The notes under the pieces were generated by a model. The model worked only from the letters and a program-made list of their open reading frames with translations, was not told the origin of the DNA and searched no databases. Positions 43,701 to 52,217 of a DNA stretch of 64,000 bases are shown piece after piece. The first letter of the stretch is position 1, and every line of letters starts with the position of its first letter. The translations under genes and the position numbers were made by a program. The stretch spans positions 2,232,001-2,296,000 of the forward strand of contig NZ_CP108055.1 in assembly GCF_036174265.1 (NCBI RefSeq), given 5' to 3'. The stretch comes from Streptomyces sp. NBC_00285 (GTDB taxonomy: Bacteria > Actinomycetota > Actinomycetes > Streptomycetales > Streptomycetaceae).

Positions 43701-44249
43701 GGCCTTCGTCTGGAGCAGGTCCTGCGTGGTCTCGACGATCAGGGCGTCCGCCCCGCCCGCGAGCAGGCCCTCGACGTTGGCCTGGTAGCCGTCGCGGATC
43801 GTGGCGTAGTCGATGTGGCCGAGGGTGGGCAGCTTGGTGCCGGGGCCGATCGAGCCGAGAACCCAGCGCTGCCGGCCGTCGCGGGCGGTGTACTCGTCGG
43901 CCACCTCGCGGGCGATCCGGGCGCCCGCCTCGGAGAGCTCGTGGACACGGTCGGCGATGTCGTACTCCGACGCGGCCGTGTGGTTGGAACCGAAGGTGTT
44001 CGTCTCGACGCAGTCCACGCCCACCGCGAAGTAGGCGTCGTGGACGGAACGGACGATGTCGGGCCGGGTGACGTTGAGGATCTCGTTGCAGCCCTCCAGC
44101 TGCTCGAAGTCCTCCAGCGTCGGATCCTGGGCCTGCAGCATGGTGCCCATCGCTCCGTCGGCCACCACCACTCTGGTGGCGAGCGCCTGACGGAGCGCGG
44201 ACACACGGGTCCGGCTGTCGGCGGAAGGGGTCAGCGGCGACGAGGCCAT
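40734..44249 (-). CDS. metH: Cobalamin-dependent methionine synthase MetH
   Basis: A 1171-aa enzyme that methylates homocysteine with methyl-tetrahydrofolate. Domains in order: homocysteine-binding with zinc Cys (LNCSTGP and GGCCGTTPEH, about 1-320), pterin-binding (YLAIGERTNANGSKKFREAM onward), the B12 module with RGDVHDIGKNLVDI, where His748 is the lower axial ligand, and a C-terminal SAM-binding reactivation domain (GYFPCVSKDD, SLGYGACPNLEDR). Full length. It ends close to the HAD gene. Its 285-nt upstream region shared with gylR shows no recognisable cobalamin or SAM riboswitch. Confidence 0.97.
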   Translation of the reverse strand: MASSPLTPSADSRTRVSALRQALATRVVVADGAMGTMLQAQDPTLEDFEQLEGCNEILNVTRPDIVRSVHDAYFAVGVDCVETNTFGSNHTAASEYDIADRVHELSEAGARIAREVADEYTARDGRQRWVLGSIGPGTKLPTLGHIDYATIRDGYQANVEGLLAGGADALIVETTQDLLQTKASVLGARRALEATGTDVPLVVSMAFETTGTMLLGSEIGAALTALEPLGIDMIGLNCSTGPAEMSEHLRYLTRHSRIPLLCMPNAGLPILTKDGAHFPLDPEGLADAQENFVRDYGLSLIGGCCGTTPEHLRQVVDRVRDLTPSERSPRPEPGAASLYQTVPFRQDTSYLAIGERTNANGSKKFREAMLEARWDDCVEMARDQIREGAHMLDLCVDYVGRDGVADMKELAGRFATASTLPIVLDSTEVPVVRAGLEMLGGRAVINSVNYEDGDGPESRFAQVTALAREHGAALIALTIDEEGQARTPEHKVAIAERLIEDLTGNWGIHESDILIDTLTFTICTGQEESRKDGVATIEAIRELKRRHPDVQTTLGLSNISFGLNPAARVLLNSVFLDECTKAGLDSAIVHASKILPIARFSEEEVQTALDLIHDRRAEGYDPLQKLMALFEGATTKSLKAGRAEELAALPLEERLKRRIIDGEKNGLEADLDEALETRPALDIVNEILLDGMKVVGELFGSGQMQLPFVLQSAEVMKTAVAHLEPHMEKSDAEGKGTIVLATVRGDVHDIGKNLVDIILSNNGYNVVNLGIKQPVSAILEAAAEHRADVIGMSGLLVKSTVIMKENLEELNQRGMAADFPVILGGAALTRAYVEQDLHEIYEGEVRYARDAFEGLRLMDALIGVKRGVPGAKLPELKQRRVRASAVPVEEERPEEGHVRSDVATDNPVPTPPFRGTRVIKGIQLKEYASWLDEGALFKGQWGLKQARTGEGPTYEELVDTEGRPRLRGLLDQLQTENLLEAAVVYGYFPCVSKDDDLIILDEQGNERTRFTFPRQRRGRRLCLADFFRPEESGEIDVVGFQVVTVGSRIGEQTAKLFEANAYRDYLELHGLSVQLAEALAEYWHARVRSELGFAGEDPSEIEDMFSLKYRGARFSLGYGACPNLEDRAKIADMLQPERIGVHLSEEFQLHPEQSTDAIVIHHPEAKYFNAR

Positions 44250-44461
44250 GAAAGGGCTCCCTCAGTTGCGACGGCTGTCGGCTTCACGGCGCCCGCGAGA
44301 CGTCCCACGCTGGGCGCACCACGCCAGGGTAGCCGGGCCTGCCACCGTATGGTCGGCACGTCCACGGGACGGACGAGGGTGGCGGGCGGGCCACCGACTG
44401 GATACCAGTGACGCAACAGTTGACGACCGACCATTAGCGGGAGGTCGGCATGGACCGGTAG

Positions 44462-44480
44462 TGTTCGGCATTGCCGAACA
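44462..44480. promoter_or_regulatory. Probable GylR operator upstream of gylR
   Basis: Perfect 19-bp palindrome TGTTCGGCATTGCCGAACA, 54 nt before gylR, overlapping a TAGTGT -10-like box (44459-44464). A 16/19 match occurs at the glpF promoter. IclR-family regulators bind such sites and GylR is known to be autoregulated. Confidence 0.75.
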
Positions 44481-44534
44481 GTGGCAGCGACGCCGTAACA
44501 ATCGGTTGTCGAAGGGGACGGAGGCAGGACTGCG

Positions 44535-45299
44535 ATGGCACGGAACATCCAGTCGCTCGAACGGGCGGCCGCGATGCTGCGGCTCCTCGCGGGCGGCGAG
44601 CGGAGGCTCGGCCTGTCGGACATCGCCTCGTCCCTGGGCCTCGCCAAGGGCACCGCGCACGGCATTCTGCGCACCCTTCAGCACGAGGGGTTCGTGGAGC
44701 AGGACGAGGCGTCCGGGCGCTACCAGCTGGGCGCCGAGCTGCTGCGCCTGGGCACCACCTACCTGGATGTGCACGAGCTGCGCGCGCGTGCGCTGGTGTG
44801 GACCGACGACCTGGCCCGCTCCAGCGGCGAGAGCGTGCACCTGGGCGTCCTGCACCAGCAGGGCGTGCTGATCGTGCACCACGTCTTCCGGCCCGACGAC
44901 AGCCGGCAGGTGCTGGAGATCGGGGCCATGCAGCCCCTGCACTGCACGGCCCTGGGCAAGGTGCTCTCCGCGTACGACCCGGTGGCGCACAGCGAGGCTG
45001 TGGAGAGCGACCGCAAGGTGTTCACCGACCGGACCGTGTGCGAGCTGGACGACTTCGAGCAGATCCTCGACATCACCCGTGCGCGTGGGTACGCGGCGGA
45101 CGTCGAGGAGACCTGGGAGGGCGTCGCGTCCGTCGCCGCCCCCATCCACGACCGGCGGCGCATGCCCGTCGGTGCGGTCGGCATCACCGGGGCCGTGGAG
45201 CGGCTGTGCCGGGACGGCGAGGTGCGTCCCGAGCTGATCGCGGCGGTGCGGGACTGCGCCCGCGCGGTGTCGCGGGACCTGGGTGCCGGGCGGTTCTGA
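44535..45299 (+). CDS. gylR: IclR-family glycerol operon regulator GylR
   Basis: A 254-aa IclR protein. The N-terminal winged HTH has LERAAAMLRLLAGGERRLGLSDIASSLGLAKGTAHGILRTLQ. The effector domain has ALGKVLSAYDP and SVAAPIHDRRRMPVGAVGITG. It is the glycerol-3-phosphate-responsive repressor of the gyl operon in Streptomyces (known), directly upstream of glpFKD on the same strand. The ATG at 44535 follows GGGACGGAGGCAGG. A terminator after it separates it from glpF, which has its own operator and promoter. Confidence 0.95.
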   Translation: MARNIQSLERAAAMLRLLAGGERRLGLSDIASSLGLAKGTAHGILRTLQHEGFVEQDEASGRYQLGAELLRLGTTYLDVHELRARALVWTDDLARSSGESVHLGVLHQQGVLIVHHVFRPDDSRQVLEIGAMQPLHCTALGKVLSAYDPVAHSEAVESDRKVFTDRTVCELDDFEQILDITRARGYAADVEETWEGVASVAAPIHDRRRMPVGAVGITGAVERLCRDGEVRPELIAAVRDCARAVSRDLGAGRF

Positions 45300-45323
45300 C
45301 CCGGGCCTTCCAGACGAGCACAA

Positions 45324-45358
45324 GAGGGCCGGTACGTCCGTCGGGCGTGCCGGCCCTC
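45324..45358 (+). terminator. Terminator after gylR
   Basis: Perfect inverted repeat GAGGGCCGGTACG (45324-45336) / CGTGCCGGCCCTC (45346-45358), allowing one G-T pair, 24 nt after the gylR stop. Confidence 0.75.
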
Positions 45359-45528
45359 GTCTGTACGCCGACAAACAAGGCAAACCCACAGATCCGCACG
45401 CACAGTGCCCGCGCGGCAGCCGTGCGTGTCGAACTCAAGATCGATAGCCCACGCAATCAATAACGATCGCGGTTTAGGCAACACAGCTCTTGACGTGCAC
45501 GTAACGCCGGAGAAAGACTCCCGTCCAT

Positions 45529-45547
45529 CGGTCGGCATTGTCGAACA
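45529..45547. promoter_or_regulatory. Probable GylR operator at the glpF promoter
   Basis: CGGTCGGCATTGTCGAACA matches 16 of 19 positions of the palindrome before gylR. A -10-like TAGAGT at 45566-45571 follows 18 nt downstream, so a bound repressor would cover the -35 region. The rest of the 376-nt gylR-glpF gap holds the gylR terminator and a roughly 100-nt glpF leader. Confidence 0.7.
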
Positions 45548-45675
45548 CCTACCGGCAATACGCGCTAGAGTGTGACAACGCCAAGGGCCGACACCGCTCT
45601 CACCCCCGAGAGCAGCTCGAACCACCGGAGGGACCCGGGGTTCGGTCCCCTGGACGAAGGACAAAGGAGTCGCGG

Positions 45676-46476
45676 GTGTCCAGCTCCGACATCTTCATCG
45701 GCGAGACCATCGGTACCGCCATACTCATCCTGCTCGGCGGTGGCGTGTGCGCCGCCGTCACGCTGAAGGCCTCCAAGGCTCGCAACGCCGGCTGGCTCGC
45801 CATCACCTTCGGGTGGGGTTTCGCCGTACTGACGGCCGTGTACACCTCGGCGCCGCTCTCCGGCGCCCACCTCAACCCGGCCGTGACCCTCGCGCTCGCG
45901 CTGAAGAAGAACGGCATCGCCTGGAGCGACGTCCCGATCTACTGGGGCGGGCAACTGCTCGGCGCCATGATCGGTGCGGCCCTGGTCTGGGTCGCCTACT
46001 ACGGCCAGTTCCACGCGCACCTCACCGACAAGGAGATCGTCGGCGCTCCTGGTGCGCAGGCCACGACCGCCAAGGCCGTCGAGGCGCAGGAGAAGGGCGC
46101 GGGCCCGGTCCTGGGCATCTTCTCCACCGGCCCCGAGGTCCGCGTCGCCTGGCAGAACGTCGCCACCGAGGTCATCGGCACGATCGTGCTGGTGCTCGCC
46201 GTCCTCACCCAGGGCCTCAACGGTGACGGCAAGGGCCTGGGCACCCTCGGCGCCCTGATCACCGCACTCGTCGTCGTCTCCATCGGTCTGTCCCTCGGTG
46301 GCCCGACCGGTTACGCGATCAACCCGGCCCGTGACCTCGGTCCGCGCATCGTGCACGCACTCCTGCCCCTGCCCAACAAGGGCGGCTCCGACTGGAGCTA
46401 CGCCTGGGTTCCGGTCGTCGGTCCGCTGATCGGCGGCGCGATCGCTGCAGGCATCTACAACATCGCGTTCGCTTAG
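45676..46476 (+). CDS. glpF: Glycerol uptake facilitator (aquaglyceroporin)
   Basis: A 266-aa MIP-family channel with six membrane helices and two half-helix NPA motifs: HLNPAV (Asn67) and INPARD (Asn216, with the Asp typical of glycerol channels). GTG 45676 is fixed by AAAGGAG 6 nt upstream; the frame extends 46 codons further over the operator, so the longer form is unlikely. It is the first gene of the glycerol operon, equivalent to gylC, and feeds the kinase. Confidence 0.95.
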   Translation: MSSSDIFIGETIGTAILILLGGGVCAAVTLKASKARNAGWLAITFGWGFAVLTAVYTSAPLSGAHLNPAVTLALALKKNGIAWSDVPIYWGGQLLGAMIGAALVWVAYYGQFHAHLTDKEIVGAPGAQATTAKAVEAQEKGAGPVLGIFSTGPEVRVAWQNVATEVIGTIVLVLAVLTQGLNGDGKGLGTLGALITALVVVSIGLSLGGPTGYAINPARDLGPRIVHALLPLPNKGGSDWSYAWVPVVGPLIGGAIAAGIYNIAFA

Positions 46477-46535
46477 ACCAGCAGTCGAACAGCAGTCGTA
46501 GACCGTCCCTAACTCACGGAACCCAGGAGCACACA

Positions 46536-48074
46536 GTGACCGACGCCCACACCGCCGGCCCGTTCATCGCCGCGATCGACCAGGGCACCACCTCCAGCCG
46601 CTGCATCGTCTTCGACCGCGACGGACGTATCGTCTCCGTCGACCAGAAGGAGCACGAGCAGATCTTCCCGAAGCCGGGCTGGGTCGAGCACGACGCCAAC
46701 GAGATCTGGACCAACGTCGAGGAAGTCGTCGCCGGAGCCATCCAGAAGGCCGGCATCACCCGTGACGACATCAAGGCCATCGGCATCACCAACCAGCGCG
46801 AGACCACTCTCCTCTGGGACAAGAACACCGGTCAGCCCGTCCACAACGCCATCGTCTGGCAGGACACCCGCACCGACGCCCTGTGCAAGGACCTCGGCCG
46901 CAACGTCGGCCAGGACCGCTTCCGCCGCGAGACCGGCCTGCCGCTGGCCTCGTACTTCGCCGGCCCGAAGGCCCGCTGGCTGCTCGACAACGTCGAGGGG
47001 CTGCGCGAGCGCGCCCAGGCCGGGGACATCCTCTTCGGCACCATGGACAGCTGGGTCATCTGGAACCTGACCGGTGGTGTCAACGGCGGCAAGCACTACA
47101 CCGACGTCACCAACGCCTCCCGCACCATGCTGATGAACCTCCACACCCTGGAGTGGGACGAGAAGATCGCCGAGTCCATCGGCGTCCCGATGAACATGCT
47201 CCCGGAGATCCGCTCCTCCGCCGAGGTCTACGGCGAGGTCACCGGCGGCAAGCTCGGCGACCTGCTCGGCGGCATCCCGGTCGCCTCCGCGCTCGGCGAC
47301 CAGCAGGCGGCCCTGTTCGGCCAGACCTGTTTCGCCGAGGGCGAGGCCAAGTCGACGTACGGCACCGGCACCTTCATGCTGCTGAACACCGGCGAGAAGA
47401 TCATCAACTCGTACTCCGGGCTGCTGACCACCGTCGGCTACCGCATCGGGAACGACAAGCCGGTCTACGCCCTCGAGGGCTCGATCGCCGTCACCGGTTC
47501 GCTGGTGCAGTGGATGCGCGACCAGATGGGCCTGATCTCCACCGCCGCCGAGATCGAGACGCTCGCGCTCTCCGTCGAGGACAACGGCGGCGCCTACTTC
47601 GTGCCGGCCTTCTCCGGTCTGTTCGCCCCGTACTGGCGCTCCGACGCCCGCGGTGTGATCGCCGGTCTGACCCGGTACGTCACCAAGGCGCACCTCGCGC
47701 GTGCCGTGCTGGAGGCCACCGCCTGGCAGACCCGTGAGATCACGGACGCCATGACGAAGGACTCCGGTGTCGAGCTCGCGGCCCTCAAGGTCGACGGCGG
47801 CATGACCTCCAACAACCTGCTGATGCAGACCCTCTCGGACTTCCTGGACGCCCCCGTGGTGCGCCCGATGGTCGCCGAGACCACCTGCCTGGGCGCCGCC
47901 TACGCCGCCGGCCTCGCCGTCGGCTTCTGGACCAGCACCGACGACCTGCGCGCCAACTGGCGCCGGGCCGCCGAGTGGACCCCCAACATGGACGCGGAGA
48001 AGCGCGACCGTGAGTACAAGAGCTGGCTCAAGGCCGTCGAGCGGACCATGGGCTGGCTCGAGGACGAGAACTGA
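46536..48074 (+). CDS. glpK: Glycerol kinase
   Basis: A 512-aa FGGY kinase that makes glycerol-3-phosphate. It has [16 protein letters not shown] (phosphate 1), [26 protein letters not shown] and the C-terminal [24 protein letters not shown] start at 46536 with CAGGAG upstream, 59 nt after glpF and 55 nt before glpD, on the same transcript. Expression should be glycerol-inducible through GylR and subject to glucose repression as in other streptomycetes. Confidence 0.96.
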   Translation: MTDAHTAGPFIAAIDQGTTSSRCIVFDRDGRIVSVDQKEHEQIFPKPGWVEHDANEIWTNVEEVVAGAIQKAGITRDDIKAIGITNQRETTLLWDKNTGQPVHNAIVWQDTRTDALCKDLGRNVGQDRFRRETGLPLASYFAGPKARWLLDNVEGLRERAQAGDILFGTMDSWVIWNLTGGVNGGKHYTDVTNASRTMLMNLHTLEWDEKIAESIGVPMNMLPEIRSSAEVYGEVTGGKLGDLLGGIPVASALGDQQAALFGQTCFAEGEAKSTYGTGTFMLLNTGEKIINSYSGLLTTVGYRIGNDKPVYALEGSIAVTGSLVQWMRDQMGLISTAAEIETLALSVEDNGGAYFVPAFSGLFAPYWRSDARGVIAGLTRYVTKAHLARAVLEATAWQTREITDAMTKDSGVELAALKVDGGMTSNNLLMQTLSDFLDAPVVRPMVAETTCLGAAYAAGLAVGFWTSTDDLRANWRRAAEWTPNMDAEKRDREYKSWLKAVERTMGWLEDEN

Positions 48075-48129
48075 CGAGCGAGCGCACACCGGCTCATCTC
48101 GTAGTTCTGACGAGGAGTAAGAACCCCAC

Positions 48130-49746
48130 ATGACCAGTCAGTCCACCCTGCAGTCCGTGCCTGCCCTCGGTACGCGCCCGGCTTTCGGCTCCAACGCGAG
48201 CCGCGCCGAGACCCGGGAGCAGCTCTCCAAGGCGTCGTACGACCTTCTCGTGATCGGCGGCGGCATCCTGGGCATCTCCACCGCCTGGCATGCCGCGCAG
48301 TCCGGCCTCAGGGTGGCCCTGGTCGACGCCGGCGACTTCGCCGGCGCCACCTCCTCCGCCTCCTCCAAGCTGCTCCACGGCGGTCTGCGCTATCTGCAGA
48401 CCGGCGCGGTGAAGCTGGTGGCGGAGAATCACTTCGAACGCCGTGCGGTCTCCCGCCAGGTGGCTCCCCACCTGGCGAACCCGCTCACGTTCTACCTCCC
48501 CGTGTACAAGGGCGGGCCGCACGGCGCCGCGAAGCTCGGGGCGGGCGTGTTCGCCTACTCCGCGCTCTCCGCGTTCGGCGACGGCGTCGGTCACCTCCTG
48601 TCCCCCGCCAAGGCGGCGCAGGACGTGCCCGAGCTGCGCACCGAGAACCTCAAGGCCGTGGCCGTGTACGGCGACGACCAGATGAACGACGCCCGCATGG
48701 CGCTGATGACGGTCCGCGCGGCCGTCGAGGCGGGCGCGGTCGTCCTCAACCACGCCCAGGTGACCGGCCTCCGGTTCACCAGGGGCCGGGTCACGGGCGC
48801 CGACCTGCGCGACCGGCAGTCCGGCGACGAGTTCGGCGTGAACGCCCGGCTCGTGCTCAACGCCACCGGGCCGTGGGTCGACCACCTGCGCAAGATGGAG
48901 AACCCGGACGCGGCGCCGTCCATTCGTCTCTCCAAGGGCGCGCACCTGGTCCTGAAGCGGACCTCGCCGTGGAAGGCCGCGCTCGCGACCCCGATCGACA
49001 AGTACCGGATCACCTTCGCCCTGCCCTGGGAGGACATGCTCCTCCTCGGCACCACGGACGAGCAGTTCGAGGGCGACCCGGCGGATGTCACGGTCACCGA
49101 GAAGGACACGGCCCAGATACTCGACGAGGCCGCGTTCTCGGTCCGCGACCAGCAGCTGTCCCGTGACCTGATCACCTACTCGTTCGCCGGTCTGCGGGTG
49201 CTGCCGGGAGGCCCCGGCAGCACTGCGAAGGCCAAGCGCGAGACGGTGGTCACCGAGGGCAGGGGCGGCATGCTGTCCGTCGCGGGCGGCAAGTGGACGA
49301 CCTTCCGGCACATCGGCCGTACGGTGATGCAGAAGCTGGAGGCGCTGCCGGGCCACCCGCTCGGTGACGACTTCGAGCCGGTCTCCTCCCTGCCGAAGAA
49401 GCTGCCGCTGCCCGGTGTCGCCAACCCGCGCGCCGTCGCGCACCGGCTGCTGGTGGACAACCCGGCGACCGGCCCTCGGATGGCCGCCGACACGGCGAGG
49501 CACCTCGCCACGCACTACGGTTCGCTGGCCTTCGACATCGCGCGGCTCGCCAACGAGAACCCCGAGCTGGGTGAGCGCGTCCACCCGGACGCGCCCGAGA
49601 TCTGGGCGCAGGTCGTGTACGCCCGGGACAACGAGTGGGCCGAGACGCAGGACGACGTGCTGCGCCGCCGTACGACCCTGACGATCCGCGGCCTGGCCAC
49701 GGACGACGTCCGGGCGAAGGTCCAGGACCTGCTCGACAAGAAGTAG
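48130..49746 (+). CDS. glpD: FAD-dependent glycerol-3-phosphate dehydrogenase
   Basis: A 538-aa flavoprotein with an N-terminal FAD fingerprint YDLLVIGGGILGISTAW, ASSASSKLLHGGLRYLQ, an internal RLSKGAHLVLKR and a C-terminal helical domain. It oxidises glycerol-3-phosphate to dihydroxyacetone phosphate at the membrane and passes electrons to quinone. It is the third gene of the operon, equivalent to gylB. Two hairpins follow the stop, so no gylX-like gene is cotranscribed here. Confidence 0.96.
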   Translation: MTSQSTLQSVPALGTRPAFGSNASRAETREQLSKASYDLLVIGGGILGISTAWHAAQSGLRVALVDAGDFAGATSSASSKLLHGGLRYLQTGAVKLVAENHFERRAVSRQVAPHLANPLTFYLPVYKGGPHGAAKLGAGVFAYSALSAFGDGVGHLLSPAKAAQDVPELRTENLKAVAVYGDDQMNDARMALMTVRAAVEAGAVVLNHAQVTGLRFTRGRVTGADLRDRQSGDEFGVNARLVLNATGPWVDHLRKMENPDAAPSIRLSKGAHLVLKRTSPWKAALATPIDKYRITFALPWEDMLLLGTTDEQFEGDPADVTVTEKDTAQILDEAAFSVRDQQLSRDLITYSFAGLRVLPGGPGSTAKAKRETVVTEGRGGMLSVAGGKWTTFRHIGRTVMQKLEALPGHPLGDDFEPVSSLPKKLPLPGVANPRAVAHRLLVDNPATGPRMAADTARHLATHYGSLAFDIARLANENPELGERVHPDAPEIWAQVVYARDNEWAETQDDVLRRRTTLTIRGLATDDVRAKVQDLLDKK

Positions 49747-49781
49747 ACCCCGGCCCCTCCCCCCTATGGGGGCCGGTAGTG

Positions 49782-49818
49782 AAGGGGGCGGCCCGTCGTC
49801 TGACGGAGCCGCCCCTTT
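49782..49818. terminator. Terminator after the glycerol operon
   Basis: AAGGGGGCGGC (49782-49792) / GCCGCCCCTTT (49808-49818). A smaller GC hairpin, CCGGCCCC / GGGGGCCGG, precedes it at about 49750-49776. Both lie between convergent glpD and mtnK; the remaining 146 nt show nothing else. Confidence 0.75.
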
Positions 49819-49964
49819 CGCATGCGTGTCTCTGGTCCGCGCGCGAGTGGCCGTGGACCGGCTCGCCGCCGGTCAAGGACGTACTTCGGGTCCAGGCACC
49901 GGAGTTCGCGCGCACCGCGGCGAGACGTCCCTCGGGCTCTGCACCCCGTGTCGGGGCGCGCCGC

Positions 49965-51137
49965 TCAGGACAGTGCTGTCACAGCCGCCCGCACCTCGTC
50001 CGGTCCCGTCAACTCCGCGCGCCGCAGGATGAGTTCGCGCCCGAGGAGCAGGGCCCGGCGGGAGGCGGGGACCGGGTCCGGCAGGGTCGTGAGGTCGGTC
50101 AGGTGGGCGAACCCGATGATGCGGCGGATGATCTCCGTGCCGGCGTAGCCGAGGGCGTCGGTCCAGACCCGCTCCAGGAAGCGGTCCAGGTAGGCGTCGT
50201 CGAAGAAGGTGTCCACGCGGGTCTGCCACAGGCGGCGGAACTCCGTCTCGAACGCCGTCCAGGACAGGGCGAGTTGATCGGCGTGATCGCTCAACGCATC
50301 CAGCGCGCGGGCCCGTTCCTCCGAGACCAGCGCGTTCGCCCAGTACAGGCCGAGGTCGAAGCCGATCGGGCCGACGAAGGAGAACTCGGGGTCGAACACC
50401 CGGACCACGTGGGCGCCTTCGCGTTCGCCGACCATGATGCTGCCGGTGTGCAGGTCGCCGTGGAGGAGTGCCTGGGCGCTGGTCATGAACAGATGCCTGA
50501 GGTCGGCCACCTCGGTGCGGAGCGCCGTGTCCGCGCGGAAGGACACCGCCAGGTCGTCCACTCCCTCGTGCCAGTGGTTGTGCTCGTGCTCGACGTACGG
50601 CTCGGACAGCACCACGTCCTCGGTGATCTTGCAGAGTTCGGGGCTGACGGAGGCGGCGATCAGCGCCTTGCGTTCGGCGGAGGGCATGCCGAAGTCGCTG
50701 GTGGCGAAGGAGAGGCGGGCGACCAGTTCGCCGACGCGGGCCGAGGTGTCGGGGCCGTACGACGCGCCCTCGTTCAGGAGGGTGCGCAGGACCTCAAGGT
50801 CCGACATGTCCTCCATGACGGTCGCGTAGTTCTCGGGGTCGTAGCCGTGGATCGCCGGGATGCGGTCGGGGGCGACCTTGGCGATCTGCGCGTAGGCGCG
50901 GGCCTCGGCGTCGGCGCGGTCCGGGTTCATCGGCCAGGACGGGCCCGCCACGCGCACCCAGGGCAGGGCCTGCTTCACGGCGAGGCGGCGGGTGCCGTCG
51001 GCCGACGCGGCGAGGAAGACCCGGTTCATGTTGCCGTCGGAGACCTCGCGGACGGCGATGGCGCCCGGGGTCTCCCAGTGGCCGCGCTCGCGCAGGTATG
51101 CCGGGATGTCGTCGGTCTCCAGGATGCGGTAGCCCAT
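49965..51137 (-). CDS. mtnK: 5-Methylthioribose kinase MtnK
   Basis: A 390-aa kinase of the aminoglycoside-phosphotransferase fold with DGNMNRVFL near the start, the catalytic loop LLHGDLHTGSIMV, then VFDPEFSFVGPIGFDLGLYWANAL. It phosphorylates 5-methylthioribose to 5-methylthioribose-1-phosphate, the MtnA substrate. It starts 8 nt after the ABC permease gene, making it the last gene of the Rbs-type importer operon. This implies the importer carries methylthioribose or a precursor. Confidence 0.93.
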   Translation of the reverse strand: MGYRILETDDIPAYLRERGHWETPGAIAVREVSDGNMNRVFLAASADGTRRLAVKQALPWVRVAGPSWPMNPDRADAEARAYAQIAKVAPDRIPAIHGYDPENYATVMEDMSDLEVLRTLLNEGASYGPDTSARVGELVARLSFATSDFGMPSAERKALIAASVSPELCKITEDVVLSEPYVEHEHNHWHEGVDDLAVSFRADTALRTEVADLRHLFMTSAQALLHGDLHTGSIMVGEREGAHVVRVFDPEFSFVGPIGFDLGLYWANALVSEERARALDALSDHADQLALSWTAFETEFRRLWQTRVDTFFDDAYLDRFLERVWTDALGYAGTEIIRRIIGFAHLTDLTTLPDPVPASRRALLLGRELILRRAELTGPDEVRAAVTALS

Positions 51138-51145
51138 GTGTCTCC

Positions 51146-52192
51146 TCAGGACGTGCGGCGCTTGGACAACGTGAAGCTGAAGACCAGGGCGAGGATGAGG
51201 ACCGCGCCCTCGACGACGTCCTGGGTGTAGTACGGCAGGCCCTTGATGGTCAGGCCGGTGGTGATGATGCCGATGAGCACCGCTCCGAGGGCCGTTCCCC
51301 AGACGTTGGGGCGGCCCCGGCCCAGCACGGAGGTACCGACGAGGGCCACGGCCACGGCCTCCAGGAGCTGGGAGGTTCCGGCCGACACGTCGCCCTGGCC
51401 GATGCGGGCCGCCAGGATCAGGCCGCCGATCGAGGCGAGGACGCCGGACAGGACGTAGGCCAGGGCCCGGTACGCGCCGACGCGGATGCCGGCCAGCCGG
51501 GAGGCCTCGGGGTTGGCGCCGATCGCGTACAGGACGCGGCCCCAGCGGGTGCGGGCGAGGAAGATCCAGGCGGCGACGGTGAGGCCGCCGAAGACGAGGA
51601 CCGAGACGGGGATGCCGAGGACCGTGCCACGGTCGATCTTCAGGAAGCCGGCGGTGAACCTGCCGGGGGCCGTGCTGCCGTCGTCCAGTGTCATGCCGGG
51701 GGTGATGGACTGGCCGTCGACCAGGATGAGCTTGCCGCCCTGGATCACGAACATGGTGCCGAGGGTGGCGAGCATGTCGGGGATCTTCAGTACGACGATC
51801 AGGAGGGCGTTCAGCAGGCCCGCCAGGGCGCCTGCCGCGAGCACCGCGAGGATGGCGACCGTGCCGACCTGGTTGTACACGACCATCGTCTGGGCGGAGA
51901 CCGAGACGCCGAGGCCGGCGACCGCGCCGACGGACATGTCCATTCCGCCGGCGGCCATGGTCAGGGTGACGCCGAGGCCGAGGATCGCGGCGACGGAGAC
52001 GTACCGGAGGGTGTCGAGGAGGGTCGCGGACTCGCGGAAGGAACCCTCGCTGAGCGCGAAGTACAGGAACAGCGCGACCGTGACGAAGATGAAGCCGTAC
52101 TTGATGACGGCGTTCTGGATCCGCACGGCGGTGCCGGTGGCCGGCGGGAGGGCCGCCTTCGTGGGGACTTCCGTGCTCTGGGTGGTGGTCAT
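51146..52192 (-). CDS. Rbs-type ABC permease, predicted methylthioribose importer
   Basis: A 348-aa BPD_transp_2 permease with about 8-10 hydrophobic segments. It contains GLGVTLTMAAGGMDMSVGAVAGLGVSV and the cytoplasmic coupling loop YAIGANPEASRLAGIRVGAYRALAYVLSG typical of RbsC/XylH. ATG 52192 follows GAGGAACTACGCC. It is a single permease gene, so it forms a homodimer as in ribose-type systems. It sits between the two-domain ATPase and mtnK. The substrate is predicted from context only. Confidence 0.9.
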   Translation of the reverse strand: MTTTQSTEVPTKAALPPATGTAVRIQNAVIKYGFIFVTVALFLYFALSEGSFRESATLLDTLRYVSVAAILGLGVTLTMAAGGMDMSVGAVAGLGVSVSAQTMVVYNQVGTVAILAVLAAGALAGLLNALLIVVLKIPDMLATLGTMFVIQGGKLILVDGQSITPGMTLDDGSTAPGRFTAGFLKIDRGTVLGIPVSVLVFGGLTVAAWIFLARTRWGRVLYAIGANPEASRLAGIRVGAYRALAYVLSGVLASIGGLILAARIGQGDVSAGTSQLLEAVAVALVGTSVLGRGRPNVWGTALGAVLIGIITTGLTIKGLPYYTQDVVEGAVLILALVFSFTLSKRRTS

Positions 52193-52217
52193 GGCGTAGT
52201 TCCTCAGGGAGCCGGGG

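Noticed and set aside
41559..44411. 950-codon plus-strand ORF opposite metH
   Set aside because: Antisense shadow of metH, which has all catalytic domains.
44250..44534. Cobalamin or SAM riboswitch upstream of metH
   Set aside because: I searched for the B12-box and SAM-I/SAM-IV core patterns on the minus strand and saw none; a covariance-model search would settle it.
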